Below, piece after piece: positions 8,807-16,873 of a stretch of 64,000 nucleotides of DNA. The first letter of the stretch is position 1. The number at the start of each line of letters is the position of its first letter. Source of the stretch: Ignavibacteriales bacterium (lineage in GTDB: Bacteria > Bacteroidota > Ignavibacteria > Ignavibacteriales > Ignavibacteriaceae); NCBI GenBank assembly GCA_003538625.1, contig DPRR01000006.1, positions 186,001-250,000 on the forward strand, given 5' to 3'. The notes below the pieces were generated by a model, which was not told the origin of the DNA, made no database searches, and saw nothing but the letters and a program-made list of their open reading frames with translations. A program made the translations under genes and the position numbers.

Positions 8807-9517
8807 TTAGAATGCAATTCCGAAAGTCGCAAGCATCTGGGTATCATATTCCCGTACATTGCTAATAGGAAGCTGCACTCCAACACCCCAATCTATTTCG
8901 TCTGCCACTTTGAATTTCAACCCGAGAAGAGAATATACAGTCGTTTCTTTTTCCATCACTTCGCCACGGATCTCGATAATAGGATAAAAGATTTCAGATG
9001 CTTTAAACACAAGGGCACTTTCATACTCTGCCATTTTATCCTTTGGATCAAAATGTATATTTGCATCGATTACTACTAAACCAGGAATTGTTTCTCTTCC
9101 AGAAATTCCAAATAATCCTTTATACGTATTTGATTCAATCGGACCTGTTGGAATACTAATCTGACCAAAGACACTTATTCCACGGCTCAGTTTGGCATCA
9201 TGCAAGAACGAATACATCAGCATAACTTCAGAATAGGCTGAGCTTTTGAGTGCATCATTCCTTACATGTAATCCAACATTTGGGATCAAACCTGCCTCTA
9301 CGTGAAAGGCAATATCAGAACTGGTTGTTGCACCCATGCGCTCCTGAAAAGGAGTTAGGCGCAACGACACTTCACCCACAGGATCAGGTAATGCCATATG
9401 TGCCAGGAATGGATGAACAAACATATCTTTCATTCCATCATCTTTCATATCCTGGGCAAATACAAATTGAATACTGACGATAAAAAACGATACTACAGCA
9501 AAAATTACTTTTTTCAT
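8807..9517 (-). CDS. Exported beta-barrel-like protein in copper island
   Basis: 236 residues with a classical signal peptide (about 1-21, ending VFAQ). The mature part has alternating polar/apolar strands and ends in Phe, as outer-membrane barrels do. The segment DMKDDGMKDMFVHPFLAHMALPDPVG after the signal is Met/Asp/His-rich, a likely metal-contacting feature. I do not recognise a named family. Its place among copper genes suggests an outer-membrane or periplasmic metal-tolerance component, but this rests on context only. Confidence 0.65.
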   Translation of the reverse strand: MKKVIFAVVSFFIVSIQFVFAQDMKDDGMKDMFVHPFLAHMALPDPVGEVSLRLTPFQERMGATTSSDIAFHVEAGLIPNVGLHVRNDALKSSAYSEVMLMYSFLHDAKLSRGISVFGQISIPTGPIESNTYKGLFGISGRETIPGLVVIDANIHFDPKDKMAEYESALVFKASEIFYPIIEIRGEVMEKETTVYSLLGLKFKVADEIDWGVGVQLPISNVREYDTQMLATFGIAF

Positions 9518-9586
9518 TCTTTCTCCAATACTTGTTTATGATTTTTTTACAGGATGATCTTTACACCACAGCAGATAAATTATCAT

Positions 9587-9970
9587 TTATAAACTGTCAA
9601 TCACTCTATGCAGTCGTTCCTGGATTTCGTTTGCAATTTCTCCCAGCTTGGGATTATCAATAGCTTGCATCGATACAACTGGATCGACTGCCGCGATTTC
9701 CACTCCATTTTCACTTTCCTGAACAATAACATTGCAGGGCAGCATAATGCCCACCTTGTCTTCTGCTTGAAGTGCTTTGTAAGCAAAAGGAGGATTGCAT
9801 GCACCAAGAATTATGTAGGGGCGAAAATCCACATCCAATTTCTTTTTTAATGTTTCCTTTACATTAATTTCAGTTAAAATACCGAAACCCTCCCTCTTTA
9901 AAGCTTCAGTTACTTTTTCAATTGCTTCTTTGAAACCCAAAGCAGATTTTTTTGAAAAATAGTAAGACAT
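9587..9970 (-). CDS. DUF302 family protein
   Basis: 127 residues matching the DUF302 pattern: an amphipathic helix (GFKEAIEKVTEALKREGFGILTEINV), then RPYIILGACNPPFAYKAL, then GIMLPCNVIVQE. These are the conserved ILGACNP and LPCN cysteine-containing stretches. There is no signal peptide, so it is likely cytoplasmic. DUF302 proteins are often encoded beside metal-resistance or redox genes; the biochemical role is not known. The two conserved Cys could bind a metal, but that is inference. Confidence 0.85.
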   Translation of the reverse strand: MSYYFSKKSALGFKEAIEKVTEALKREGFGILTEINVKETLKKKLDVDFRPYIILGACNPPFAYKALQAEDKVGIMLPCNVIVQESENGVEIAAVDPVVSMQAIDNPKLGEIANEIQERLHRVIDSL

Positions 9971-10005
9971 GATTATTCTCCTATCAAATTAATTGAATTA
10001 AAAAA

Positions 10006-10227
10006 CTATATTAAATCTTTTTTCATTCTTTCAAATTCTTCTTTATCAATCTCTCCTTTAGCATATCTCTTCTTTAGAATATTTATTGCAGATTCCTGTT
10101 GTGGCAATTGTGAATCTCGTTTGTTTTTGTTCATTTGATTTACAATCACCCAACCGATTACTATTAAAATAACCAGCCAGAAAATCCAGCCATACCACAT
10201 ACCACCCATAAAACCATCGTGTAACAT
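10006..10227 (-). CDS. Small SHOCT-domain membrane protein
   Basis: 73 residues: one transmembrane helix (about 11-31, WIFWLVILIVIGWVIV) followed by a linker and a C-terminal SHOCT motif (INILKKRYAKGEIDKEEFERMKKDL). The N-terminus is MLHDGFMGGMWYG, Met/Gly/aromatic-rich like other small copper-island proteins. SHOCT is a short oligomerisation-type motif of unclear function. It is transcribed with the copper genes. A C-terminal cytoplasmic orientation is likely by positive charge. Confidence 0.8.
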   Translation of the reverse strand: MLHDGFMGGMWYGWIFWLVILIVIGWVIVNQMNKNKRDSQLPQQESAINILKKRYAKGEIDKEEFERMKKDLI

Positions 10228-10321
10228 TTTATCCTCCTTTATCCTAAGGTTAGTTCAATTTTTGAAAATAGTAATATTTAAAAGTAAGAGGTATAGGAGT
10301 AAAATTTCTATACGTATTCAA

Positions 10322-10712
10322 TCATTTATGATGAGATTCGTGATCTGATTTGTTCATAGTTTTAGTAGAATCTTCCATCATATCATTATTCATCATTCCA
10401 TCTTTCATCATCCCTTTATCATTCATCATCTTCATCATAGTTTTGTGCATTTCAGGGTTATTCATCATTGTTTTGCACATTTGCATCACACCTTCTTTAT
10501 CACCTTTACATTGATCCGTCATTTTATTCATCATTTGCATTCTCATTGTACTTTCAGCTGCAATTTTATCCATACATTTCTGCATATCTTCATCCTGCAT
10601 CATCATCTTGGTATTTTTCTTTTTCAGTCGGGTTTTCCTGTGCATTGGTTATTATGCTAGCACCTAAAAAAACTGTAAGTATTGTTACGATTAGAAAATT
10701 TTTCTTTGACAT
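10322..10712 (-). pseudogene. Met-rich exported copper-island protein, apparently frameshifted
   Basis: Two frames together make one protein. The 5' frame starts at ATG 10712 with a strong ribosome site (AAAAAGGTGATAAA) and encodes a signal peptide (MSKKNFLIVTILTVFLGAS, then IITNAQENPTEKEK), but it stops after about 40 codons. The next frame (ATG at 10645 to stop at 10322) carries the mature part: about 27 Met in 107 residues, with KCMDK, DQCKGD, QMCKTMMNNPEMHK and a His-rich tail. Removing one A from the two A5 runs near 10625-10637 joins them as QENPTEKENTKMMM. The gene is therefore disrupted, is a sequencing error in a homopolymer, or uses slippage. The intact product would be a periplasmic Met/Cys copper binder. 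Confidence 0.7.
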
Positions 10713-10904
10713 TTTATCACCTTTTTATTTTAGTTTATAAAAAACTAGTACTTAAATATCTTTTTTTATTTGGTTCAAGCTTTTTTATTGTCATTAAACA
10801 TTTTCTCCTTAAGATTTTTGCTATCTCTTTTCTGTATTTTACAACACATAAATCAACAAAAAGAATAAAGTTGTTTGGGTCGTCAACGAGTTATAGCCTA
10901 ATCA

Positions 10905-11132
10905 TTACTTCTTTTTAAAGATTAACCAACCAATCACGATACCGATACTGAGTGTAATCAGAGTCGGAAACCACATCCAACTTCGATTACTCATCCATCC
11001 GTTTTCATTCAAGCTATTATGCATCCCGCCATCCATCATTCCTCCGGTCATTGCACCACTACCGAATAAAAGGAAAAGCACAATAACTACAACAAATGCA
11101 ATAACAAGTGGTTTATTGTTTTTAGTATTCAT
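10905..11132 (-). CDS. Small two-helix membrane protein in copper island
   Basis: 75 residues from the ATG at 11132, chosen because GGAG stands eight bases before it; the frame is open 24 codons further upstream without a better site. Two hydrophobic helices (LVIAFVVVIVLFLLFGSGAM and WFPTLITLSIGIVIGWLIF) flank a short loop with Gly/Met/His (GGMMDGGMHNSLNENGWMSNRSW). The loop resembles that of the neighbouring SHOCT protein's N-terminus. The role is unknown; a Met/His loop facing the periplasm could sense or bind copper (inference). Confidence 0.65.
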   Translation of the reverse strand: MNTKNNKPLVIAFVVVIVLFLLFGSGAMTGGMMDGGMHNSLNENGWMSNRSWMWFPTLITLSIGIVIGWLIFKKK

Positions 11133-11339
11133 TAGATTTTTCTCCATCTGATATACGACGTTATGAATTATGAAAAAAGTACAAATTGAATTCAGAGCAT
11201 ACAATCACCCAAAAGAATGAAAAAGGAACTACATCTATCGTTCAAATAAAATTCCATTCTGTAATCGAATTCTTTCAGTGAACTAAACTGCGACAAGAAA
11301 AAAATTTTTACTGCATATTAGGAATGTTTAAAGAGTATG

Positions 11340-11870
11340 TTACTCTGCTTCGTCACTTTCACCTTTTGTTTCATCATCAAAGTTTTGATACTGTTCCTTA
11401 GTTAATGTCGGAAGCTTTTTTGTAAAGGCAACGATAGCCCAGATCATATCGTCAGTATGTGTTATTCCAAAAGCAGGCATGCCTGTCATCTTTAAACCGT
11501 TTTTAGTTATCCAGAAGAGCTGTCGAGGAGTCCAATCTTTAGTTACTTTGGAAAGTATGGGTGGATTAGGATAAAGCCCTTTTGCTATTTCGCTCTGTTC
11601 TATTCCTGGACCACCGTGGCATCCAACGCACATCTCTCTAAAATGAACAAAACCCATCCTTATCAAAGAAGTATCAGTGAGGTCAGGCATTTTAATATCT
11701 TCATCTGCATTGTGTTTAATTGAATTTTCCCTTACAGTATTCATCATCCAATTAGTCAGCTTGTCGTGATGAATCATTGCGCTGATGTTATATATACCGG
11801 AATAAATGAAAATAAGGTATCCAACAATTAGGAGTGCTATTACCGCAACCGCTCCTACTAAATATTTCAT
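11340..11870 (-). CDS. Membrane-anchored monohaem cytochrome c
   Basis: 176 residues with an uncleaved N-terminal anchor (about 1-28, AVAVIALLIVGYLIFIYSG) and one haem motif CVGCH at 81-85 followed by GGPGIEQ, as in class I cytochromes. KMTGMPAFG supplies the likely Met axial ligand. The acidic tail is lineage-specific. A ribosome site GAGGTAG precedes the ATG. It is the second cytochrome in the copper island; cytochromes of this form occur next to metal-resistance genes in related genomes, but the electron donor and acceptor are not evident here. Confidence 0.85.
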   Translation of the reverse strand: MKYLVGAVAVIALLIVGYLIFIYSGIYNISAMIHHDKLTNWMMNTVRENSIKHNADEDIKMPDLTDTSLIRMGFVHFREMCVGCHGGPGIEQSEIAKGLYPNPPILSKVTKDWTPRQLFWITKNGLKMTGMPAFGITHTDDMIWAIVAFTKKLPTLTKEQYQNFDDETKGESDEAE

Positions 11871-11900
11871 GAACTACCTCGATTATTTTTTTAAAAAAAA

Positions 11901-11999
11901 TTATTTACAGCAATCTTTCCCTTTGCTTGCTTTCTTAAACTTTCTAAAAGCAACGAAAGCAACAATGCCCACAAAACCTAAACCAACAATTATTTCCAT
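11901..11999 (-). CDS. 32-residue Cys-ending small membrane protein
   Basis: A very short gene: ATG at 11999 preceded by GAGTTAGG, product of 32 residues. One hydrophobic helix (MEIIVGLGFVGIVAFVAF) is followed by a basic stretch and ends KGKDCCK. This architecture resembles the short FeoB-associated Cys-rich membrane proteins, although only two Cys are present. It sits between the barrel-like protein and the cytochrome in the copper island, so a role with copper or iron at the membrane is possible. The ribosome site, codon use and tight placement support it as real. Confidence 0.6.
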   Translation of the reverse strand: MEIIVGLGFVGIVAFVAFRKFKKASKGKDCCK

Positions 12000-12014
12000 A
12001 ATCCTAACTCTTTT

Positions 12015-12887
12015 TTATAAAGTAAAATTAAATCCTGCTGAAATTGTAAAGTCTGAAGTTGAATTGTTCAATCCAACCGAACCAATCATCGTATAACCTA
12101 ATTTGGAATTGATTAAATATGTGTACCCGAGGGACAATTGTTTTGGTGAAGCAAATCCGGTTACCACAGTTGAATACGAATCATACTCAATAAGCAAAAG
12201 ATGATTGCCTCCGCCAAAATTATTACCAATACCTGCACTAAATGTTACCGGATTTTCAATATTAGCATCTGCTGAGTTCCCTAAAAACAAATATCCAGTT
12301 TGTACATAGAATGAAAAAGTACCGATAAATTTTCTTGCGCTTACTGCGAGATTAAAATCAAATTTACCGGTACCTATATTTAAAGATGAAGAAGCAGTTG
12401 GAAATTTTACAAACCCATCGGTTGAAAAGCTTGGTAATGAATTTGTTTCTTTAATTAAATTATAACTGCCATAAACATACATATCTCCAATGCCTGCATT
12501 TAAGTTTGATATTCCCATACCCCCGTTCATCATAGAACCTTGACTACCAGAGCCATGCATACTCCCGCTACTATCATTTCCATTACCATTTGGAATGTAC
12601 ATCCCTCCAAGTTGTGTAAATGAACCGGATGAATTGAATACCAATGGTAAACTGAGGCTCAGGTAATAATCCTGAGCCTGATATCGAAGACCTCCGTAAA
12701 TGTAATAAGCGATATTTTGAGAACCATCAGGCAAATTACCTCCAACTGCAGTAAGTGCTGTATTGACAGAAAATCCATCTTGTGCTGCTGTTGAAGAAAA
12801 AGCTCCGATGACAATAAGATATATAATTGCAGAAAATATTTTGCTGAGTTGCATCTTGCAATATTTTACTATGATAGCATTCTTCAC
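12015..12887 (-). CDS. Exported beta-barrel-like protein with Met/Gly/His loop
   Basis: 290 residues with a signal peptide (IFSAIIYLIVIGAFSSTAAQ). The start could be the GTG at 12887, overlapping the upstream stop by four bases, or the ATG at 12854; neither has a clear ribosome site. The mature part has the repeating aromatic/glycine strand pattern of outer-membrane barrels (e.g. YYIYGGLRYQAQDYYLSLSLP) and ends ISAGFNFTL. A loop near residue 105-130 is Met/Ser/Gly-rich (SMHGSGSQGSMMNGGMG). An outer-membrane protein for metal passage is plausible by context, not proven. Confidence 0.65.
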   Translation of the reverse strand: MKNAIIVKYCKMQLSKIFSAIIYLIVIGAFSSTAAQDGFSVNTALTAVGGNLPDGSQNIAYYIYGGLRYQAQDYYLSLSLPLVFNSSGSFTQLGGMYIPNGNGNDSSGSMHGSGSQGSMMNGGMGISNLNAGIGDMYVYGSYNLIKETNSLPSFSTDGFVKFPTASSSLNIGTGKFDFNLAVSARKFIGTFSFYVQTGYLFLGNSADANIENPVTFSAGIGNNFGGGNHLLLIEYDSYSTVVTGFASPKQLSLGYTYLINSKLGYTMIGSVGLNNSTSDFTISAGFNFTL

Positions 12888-13339
12888 TTTATATTATCTT
12901 GCTGTAATTGTTTCATCATTTCATCATAGTTATTCATCATCCCATTCATACTATCCATCATCTCTTTCATATGACTTTGCATCTTATCGTTTTTCATCAT
13001 CTCCTGATTTTTCATCATATCATTCATCTTATTTAACACTTTATCCATTTGACCAGACATCTCATTCATATTATCCATAAAATTCATCATGTCTTTTGAG
13101 TGCTGCATTTGTTCCATATTTTTCATTTGGTTTGTCATGCCATTCATCTGTGTTGACATTTGATTCATATGATCCATCATCTGCTGCATCTGCATCATAT
13201 TATTTTGCATCATTTGATTCATATTATTATGCATATTTTCATGCATCTGTTGAGCGGTAACCTGTTTGTTCATAATAGTCAGGATTATTAGGACCAATAG
13301 TATACCAACGGACTGAGTTTTAATATTATTCGTTATCAT
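12884..13339 (-). CDS. Extremely Met-rich exported protein
   Basis: 151 residues with an N-terminal hydrophobic stretch (VGILLVLIILTIMNKQVTAQ) that acts as a signal peptide. I count 39 Met; most of the rest are Asn, Gln, Asp, Lys and His. Met recurs every two to four residues (MMQMQQMMDHMNQM), which would form an amphipathic or coiled helix displaying thioether ligands, fitting for Cu(I)/Ag(I) binding. No Cys is present. It is coupled to the barrel-like gene downstream. Low complexity makes family assignment unreliable; function is inferred from composition and neighbours. Confidence 0.7.
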   Translation of the reverse strand: MITNNIKTQSVGILLVLIILTIMNKQVTAQQMHENMHNNMNQMMQNNMMQMQQMMDHMNQMSTQMNGMTNQMKNMEQMQHSKDMMNFMDNMNEMSGQMDKVLNKMNDMMKNQEMMKNDKMQSHMKEMMDSMNGMMNNYDEMMKQLQQDNIK

Positions 13340-13370
13340 TTCTTTCCCTTTCGTTTACATTAATTTCTAT

Positions 13371-13787
13371 TTACTTTACTTTATAATCATGCTTTATGAG
13401 ATTCGCTTTTGCTTTTGCAAGTGAAACTTCTTTCAGTTTCATTCCACACTGCGGGCATTCACCTGCTTCATCAGAAATTACATTCCAACACATCTGATCC
13501 TGAAAAACTTTTCCATCATTATTTTTATCAATCGCTGCAAGATTAATTTCACCCTCACGAATGATTGAAGATTCAGTAGTTTTTTCTGATTTCATTTGAT
13601 GATGCTCCTTATGAGTACTATCTGCATCCATTTGTGCCATTGTCATCATGCTCGATTCATGTCCTGAACAGCATCCTTTTGAGCATTCCTTCTTTTCTTG
13701 TTTATCCGTTTCAGTTTTTTCCTGTGCGAGTGTAAAAACACCCAGGAAAGAAATGAGTGTAAAAATTATTACAAACTGTTTTAACAT
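13371..13787 (-). CDS. Exported protein with altered heavy-metal-binding domain
   Basis: 138 residues: signal peptide (about 1-21), a Cys/His/Met linker (KKECSKGCCSGHESSMMTM), then a C-terminal domain of about 60 residues. The domain ends with CPQCGMKLKEV (C111, C114), as in the HMBD/YHS-like metal-binding module of CusB proteins. However, the usual leading CPMHPE segment is replaced by FQDQMCWNVISDEAGE. The domain is paralogous to the next gene (INLAAIDKNNDGKVFQD versus IDLMAIDKNKDGMVYQD). It probably binds copper in the periplasm; family and context support this, but no activity is known. Confidence 0.75.
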   Translation of the reverse strand: MLKQFVIIFTLISFLGVFTLAQEKTETDKQEKKECSKGCCSGHESSMMTMAQMDADSTHKEHHQMKSEKTTESSIIREGEINLAAIDKNNDGKVFQDQMCWNVISDEAGECPQCGMKLKEVSLAKAKANLIKHDYKVK

Positions 13788-13834
13788 TGCGTTACTCCTT
13801 TTGTTTTAGATTAAGTATTACTGACTAAATCGAT

Positions 13835-14182
13835 TTAATTATCCTTCACTTGAAAATCGTTCTTTATAAGATTTTCTTTAGCCTCATCCAGAGTTACTTC
13901 CTTTAACTCCATTTTGCATAAAGGGCATTTACCCGGTTCGTCAGAAATCACATTCCAGTCCATCATATCCTGATAAACCATTCCATCCTTGTTCTTATCA
14001 ATCGCCATTAGATCAATCATACCTTCATGGACAATTGCAGAATTTGTTTGTCCTTTTTCCATATTCATTGATCCATGATCTGGGGTTTTATTATCCTGAT
14101 TGCACGAAGTAAAAATTGATAATACAATTATCCCGCTTGCAAGAATCCCAACTTGAAGAGTTTTATTTAACCTGGTTTTCAT
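13835..14182 (-). CDS. Lipoprotein paralogue with altered heavy-metal-binding domain
   Basis: 115 residues with a lipoprotein signal (SIFTSC, lipidated Cys 27) and the same C-terminal domain as its neighbour: DKNKDGMVYQDMMDWNVISDEPGKCPLCKMELKEV, with C86 and C89. As in the neighbour, the CPMHP half of the usual module is missing and DMMDW takes its place. The stretch DKNKDGMVYQD resembles an EF-hand loop but lacks the flanking helices. It lies just downstream of cusB in the same operon, so a periplasmic copper-chaperone function for the Cus pump is a reasonable inference. Confidence 0.75.
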   Translation of the reverse strand: MKTRLNKTLQVGILASGIIVLSIFTSCNQDNKTPDHGSMNMEKGQTNSAIVHEGMIDLMAIDKNKDGMVYQDMMDWNVISDEPGKCPLCKMELKEVTLDEAKENLIKNDFQVKDN

Positions 14183-14237
14183 ATTACGTACCTTTCGTTT
14201 AATGATTTATGAATTAATTAATTATTACCTTATCTTT

Positions 14238-15467
14238 TTATTTTGGCATATCCATTCCCTCCATATTATCTGAACCTGTTGACTTACCGGTCCTTAACTG
14301 GCTTTCAGAATCAATTAAAAATCCGCCGCTTGCTGCAACTTCATCACCTTCGTTTAAACCAGAAATTATTTGATATTTATCTCCGAATTTCTGACCTAAT
14401 TCAACACTGCGCCCTTCGAACATTCCATCTCCAGTTTTGACCCACACAACATTTTTATTTCCTGAAAATATTACAGCATCGGCAGGGATTAATAGTCCAA
14501 TACCTGCATCAGCAGAAAAAATAGTCTCACCATACATTTGTGGTTTTAGTTTGCTGTTCAGGCTTGAGAACTCACTTCGGATTTTTACAGTTCTGGTTTG
14601 TGAATTAATTACGGGATAGATAAATGTAACTTTACCCGTAAACTCTTCACCAGGGTATGCTTTTAGTTTTAGTTTCACTTTACTTCCCAGCTTTATTGTA
14701 GAAAGATCAGTCTCATTAATTTCAGCAATATTCCAGAGTGTCGAAAGTTCCGCCACTTCGTAAATCACAGTTCCTTCGTTAACATACATTCCTTCCTGAA
14801 CTTTCTTTTCAATAACCGTTCCGCTAACAGGGGAGTAGTATGTTAATGTTAATTTTATTTCACCAGATTTTTTTAGTTCATCAATTTGATTGTCTGTCAG
14901 ACCAAATAATTCGAGTTTTTTTCTTGAGGCATCAAGCAATGGATTTATTTCGTTCTTGTTATTACTTAATGCAATTATATAATCATTTTGCGCCTGCACG
15001 AGATCAGGACTATAAATTTCAAACAGCGGCTGACCTTTTTTTATATAGTCGCCAGTTTTATCAACAAATAATTTTTCAATTCTTCCGTTGAACTTTGCTG
15101 GAATAGTTTTGCGATTCTGTTCAACAAAATCAAGATAACTATACGCGGTCAATTCCTTTTTTAGATTCTCTTTTTTGATCTTAATTGTTGATACATTCGC
15201 CAGAATTTGTTTATCAGAAGTGAGCGTTAACATTCCTTCCATATCGGATTTTGAAGAAACATCCGCTTTATCATCGACAACTTTCTTAATTAAATCCATT
15301 CCGCAAATCGGGCACGCACCTGGTCCATCTTTATGGACCTGAGGATGCATTGTGCATGTCCAGTATTCATTTTCGTTTTTATTCGAATTGTCTGAGTTTG
15401 AACAGGCATATGCTAATAATAATGTTGCTAATAAACTGATAATTAATTTTATTTTCATATTTTTCAT
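14238..15467 (-). CDS. cusB: CusB-like RND efflux adaptor lipoprotein
   Basis: Periplasmic membrane-fusion protein of the copper/silver RND pump, 409 residues. Lipobox AYAC gives a lipidated Cys 22. A heavy-metal-binding domain follows at about 35-62 (YWTCTMHPQV ... CPICGMDL). Next are the barrel-sandwich hybrid (KTIPAKFNGRIEKLFVDKTGDYIKKGQPLFEIYSPDL), the alpha-hairpin (about 160-210) and the second half (YYSPVSGTVIEKKVQEGMYV). In Bacteroidota CusB this metal domain is often fused at the N-terminus. It is one base from cusC and in an operon with cusA. Confidence 0.9.
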   Translation of the reverse strand: MKNMKIKLIISLLATLLLAYACSNSDNSNKNENEYWTCTMHPQVHKDGPGACPICGMDLIKKVVDDKADVSSKSDMEGMLTLTSDKQILANVSTIKIKKENLKKELTAYSYLDFVEQNRKTIPAKFNGRIEKLFVDKTGDYIKKGQPLFEIYSPDLVQAQNDYIIALSNNKNEINPLLDASRKKLELFGLTDNQIDELKKSGEIKLTLTYYSPVSGTVIEKKVQEGMYVNEGTVIYEVAELSTLWNIAEINETDLSTIKLGSKVKLKLKAYPGEEFTGKVTFIYPVINSQTRTVKIRSEFSSLNSKLKPQMYGETIFSADAGIGLLIPADAVIFSGNKNVVWVKTGDGMFEGRSVELGQKFGDKYQIISGLNEGDEVAASGGFLIDSESQLRTGKSTGSDNMEGMDMPK

Positions 15468-15468
15468 T

Positions 15469-16872
15469 TTAATAATTCCCTTCAGATAATTTTAGATTTT
15501 TAAGATTAGCACCCACCATCATTTCAACTTCTGCAAGCGACATCTGAATATCAGCTTTAGACATATAATAATTCATCTTTTGCATTAACAACATTCGGTA
15601 CGAATCAATTACCGCCGTAATATTAGTCTTTCCATTTTGATATGCTGTTGTTTGTGATTCACTTGAACTAGTGTATAGTGGAATTACTTTCTTATCATAT
15701 AATTCTGTGAGCTCCCTGGCAGTATTGTATTTAACTAATGCCTCTTTTAGTTGTGAAGTCATTTCTCTCTGCATATCATTTCTCTCTTGCTCAATACTAT
15801 TAATTCCGGCAGCAAGTTCTTCTTCTTTATAATTTATTTTCCCAACTGACCATGGCGCAAATGGAAGATTTATAGAAAACATTAATGAATACATCCATTC
15901 CGTTTTAGGATCAAGCATAGTTAGATCAGAAGATGCAGTAAGAATCATTCCTCTGGGCATTCTCATTAACATTCCCTGCACCATTAAATCCGGGATCAAT
16001 TCTTTATTGTTAGCCGTTATCATTGCTCTGTTCATTTTAATCATATTGTTCATTTTGTTTAATGTTGGATTTGAATCAGACAGCAATTCTTCTAATTGCA
16101 ATTGTGATATTTGTAATGAATCGATTTCAAAATCCTTTATTGCAAAAACATCTTTTGAATTAAGATCTCTTCCCAATAGTTTATTCAAGTTATAAACTAA
16201 AGCTTCTCTTTGCTTCTCAAGAATTAAAATCTGAGTTTCATTAGAAGCTATCTCGCTTTGAACAGTTAAAACATCAGCCTGACTGATTCTGTTTGTGTAG
16301 AAAGAAGCTTCGATTGCTTTAGCAAAATCATTGAGTAATGAAATATTACTTTTTTGTATTTCAATCTTTCTGTCGATCAGCCATAAATTGAAATACGACA
16401 TCTTCACCTGAGCAGTTAAATTTATTTTATAAGCGTCAAAATTATTTCCTTCAACCAATGTGTTTTTATTTTCGACTTCAGCCATTGCACTTAGTTTACC
16501 ACCAAGCGGAAACATTTGTGATAAGCCAAAGTTGTTTGATATAGATTGATTAAAAACATCAATTTGGCTAACCGGCACTTGCGAAAACTCCACGGATAAA
16601 TTTGGAGGCGGGAGATAATCAACAGATTCACTTCTATATTCTGATGCATCAATTCTGTATTGCAATGATTTTAGTTTTGGATTATTTACAATCGCTTCAT
16701 TAACTAACGAATCAACCGACTGTGCATTTATTGTTAAGCTTGTAAAAACTATAATAAAGAATATTGATATGGATTTGCATAGATAATTACCTTTTGCCCA
16801 CTGCCCATCGTGGACTGCGGACTTCATGAGATTTTTTGTCCCATCATCCATCAACCATCTTCCATTTCCCAT
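15469..16872 (-). CDS. cusC: CusC/TolC-type outer-membrane efflux protein
   Basis: Outer-membrane channel of the RND pump, 467 residues, with two OEP repeats of long helices and strands (about 60-250 and 270-460). The ATG at 16872 has a strong ribosome site (GGAGGGAGAATAAG) supplied by the end of cusA. Oddly, the signal peptide (LCKSISIFFIIVFTSLTINAQ) begins only at about residue 31. The preceding leader (MGNGRWLMDDGTKNL...) is read from a low-complexity repeat. An ATG near 16789 is out of frame with the signal peptide. The N-terminus looks rebuilt by repeat insertion; the mature protein appears intact. Confidence 0.88.
   Translation of the reverse strand: MGNGRWLMDDGTKNLMKSAVHDGQWAKGNYLCKSISIFFIIVFTSLTINAQSVDSLVNEAIVNNPKLKSLQYRIDASEYRSESVDYLPPPNLSVEFSQVPVSQIDVFNQSISNNFGLSQMFPLGGKLSAMAEVENKNTLVEGNNFDAYKINLTAQVKMSYFNLWLIDRKIEIQKSNISLLNDFAKAIEASFYTNRISQADVLTVQSEIASNETQILILEKQREALVYNLNKLLGRDLNSKDVFAIKDFEIDSLQISQLQLEELLSDSNPTLNKMNNMIKMNRAMITANNKELIPDLMVQGMLMRMPRGMILTASSDLTMLDPKTEWMYSLMFSINLPFAPWSVGKINYKEEELAAGINSIEQERNDMQREMTSQLKEALVKYNTARELTELYDKKVIPLYTSSSESQTTAYQNGKTNITAVIDSYRMLLMQKMNYYMSKADIQMSLAEVEMMVGANLKNLKLSEGNY
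16798..16872. repeat. Low-complexity repeat inside the cusA-cusC junction
   Basis: On the plus strand this reads as runs of CCATC/CCCATC-like units (CCCATCATCCATCAACC, then ATCTTCCATTTCCCATC) next to CACTGCCCATCGTGGACTGC. It encodes the unusual leader of cusC and is unlike coding sequence on either side. Confidence 0.6.
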
Positions 16873-16873
16873 C

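Noticed and set aside
9601..9807. 68-codon reading frame inside the DUF302 gene, same strand
   Set aside because: It is a shifted frame of the conserved DUF302 gene, without own start signals.
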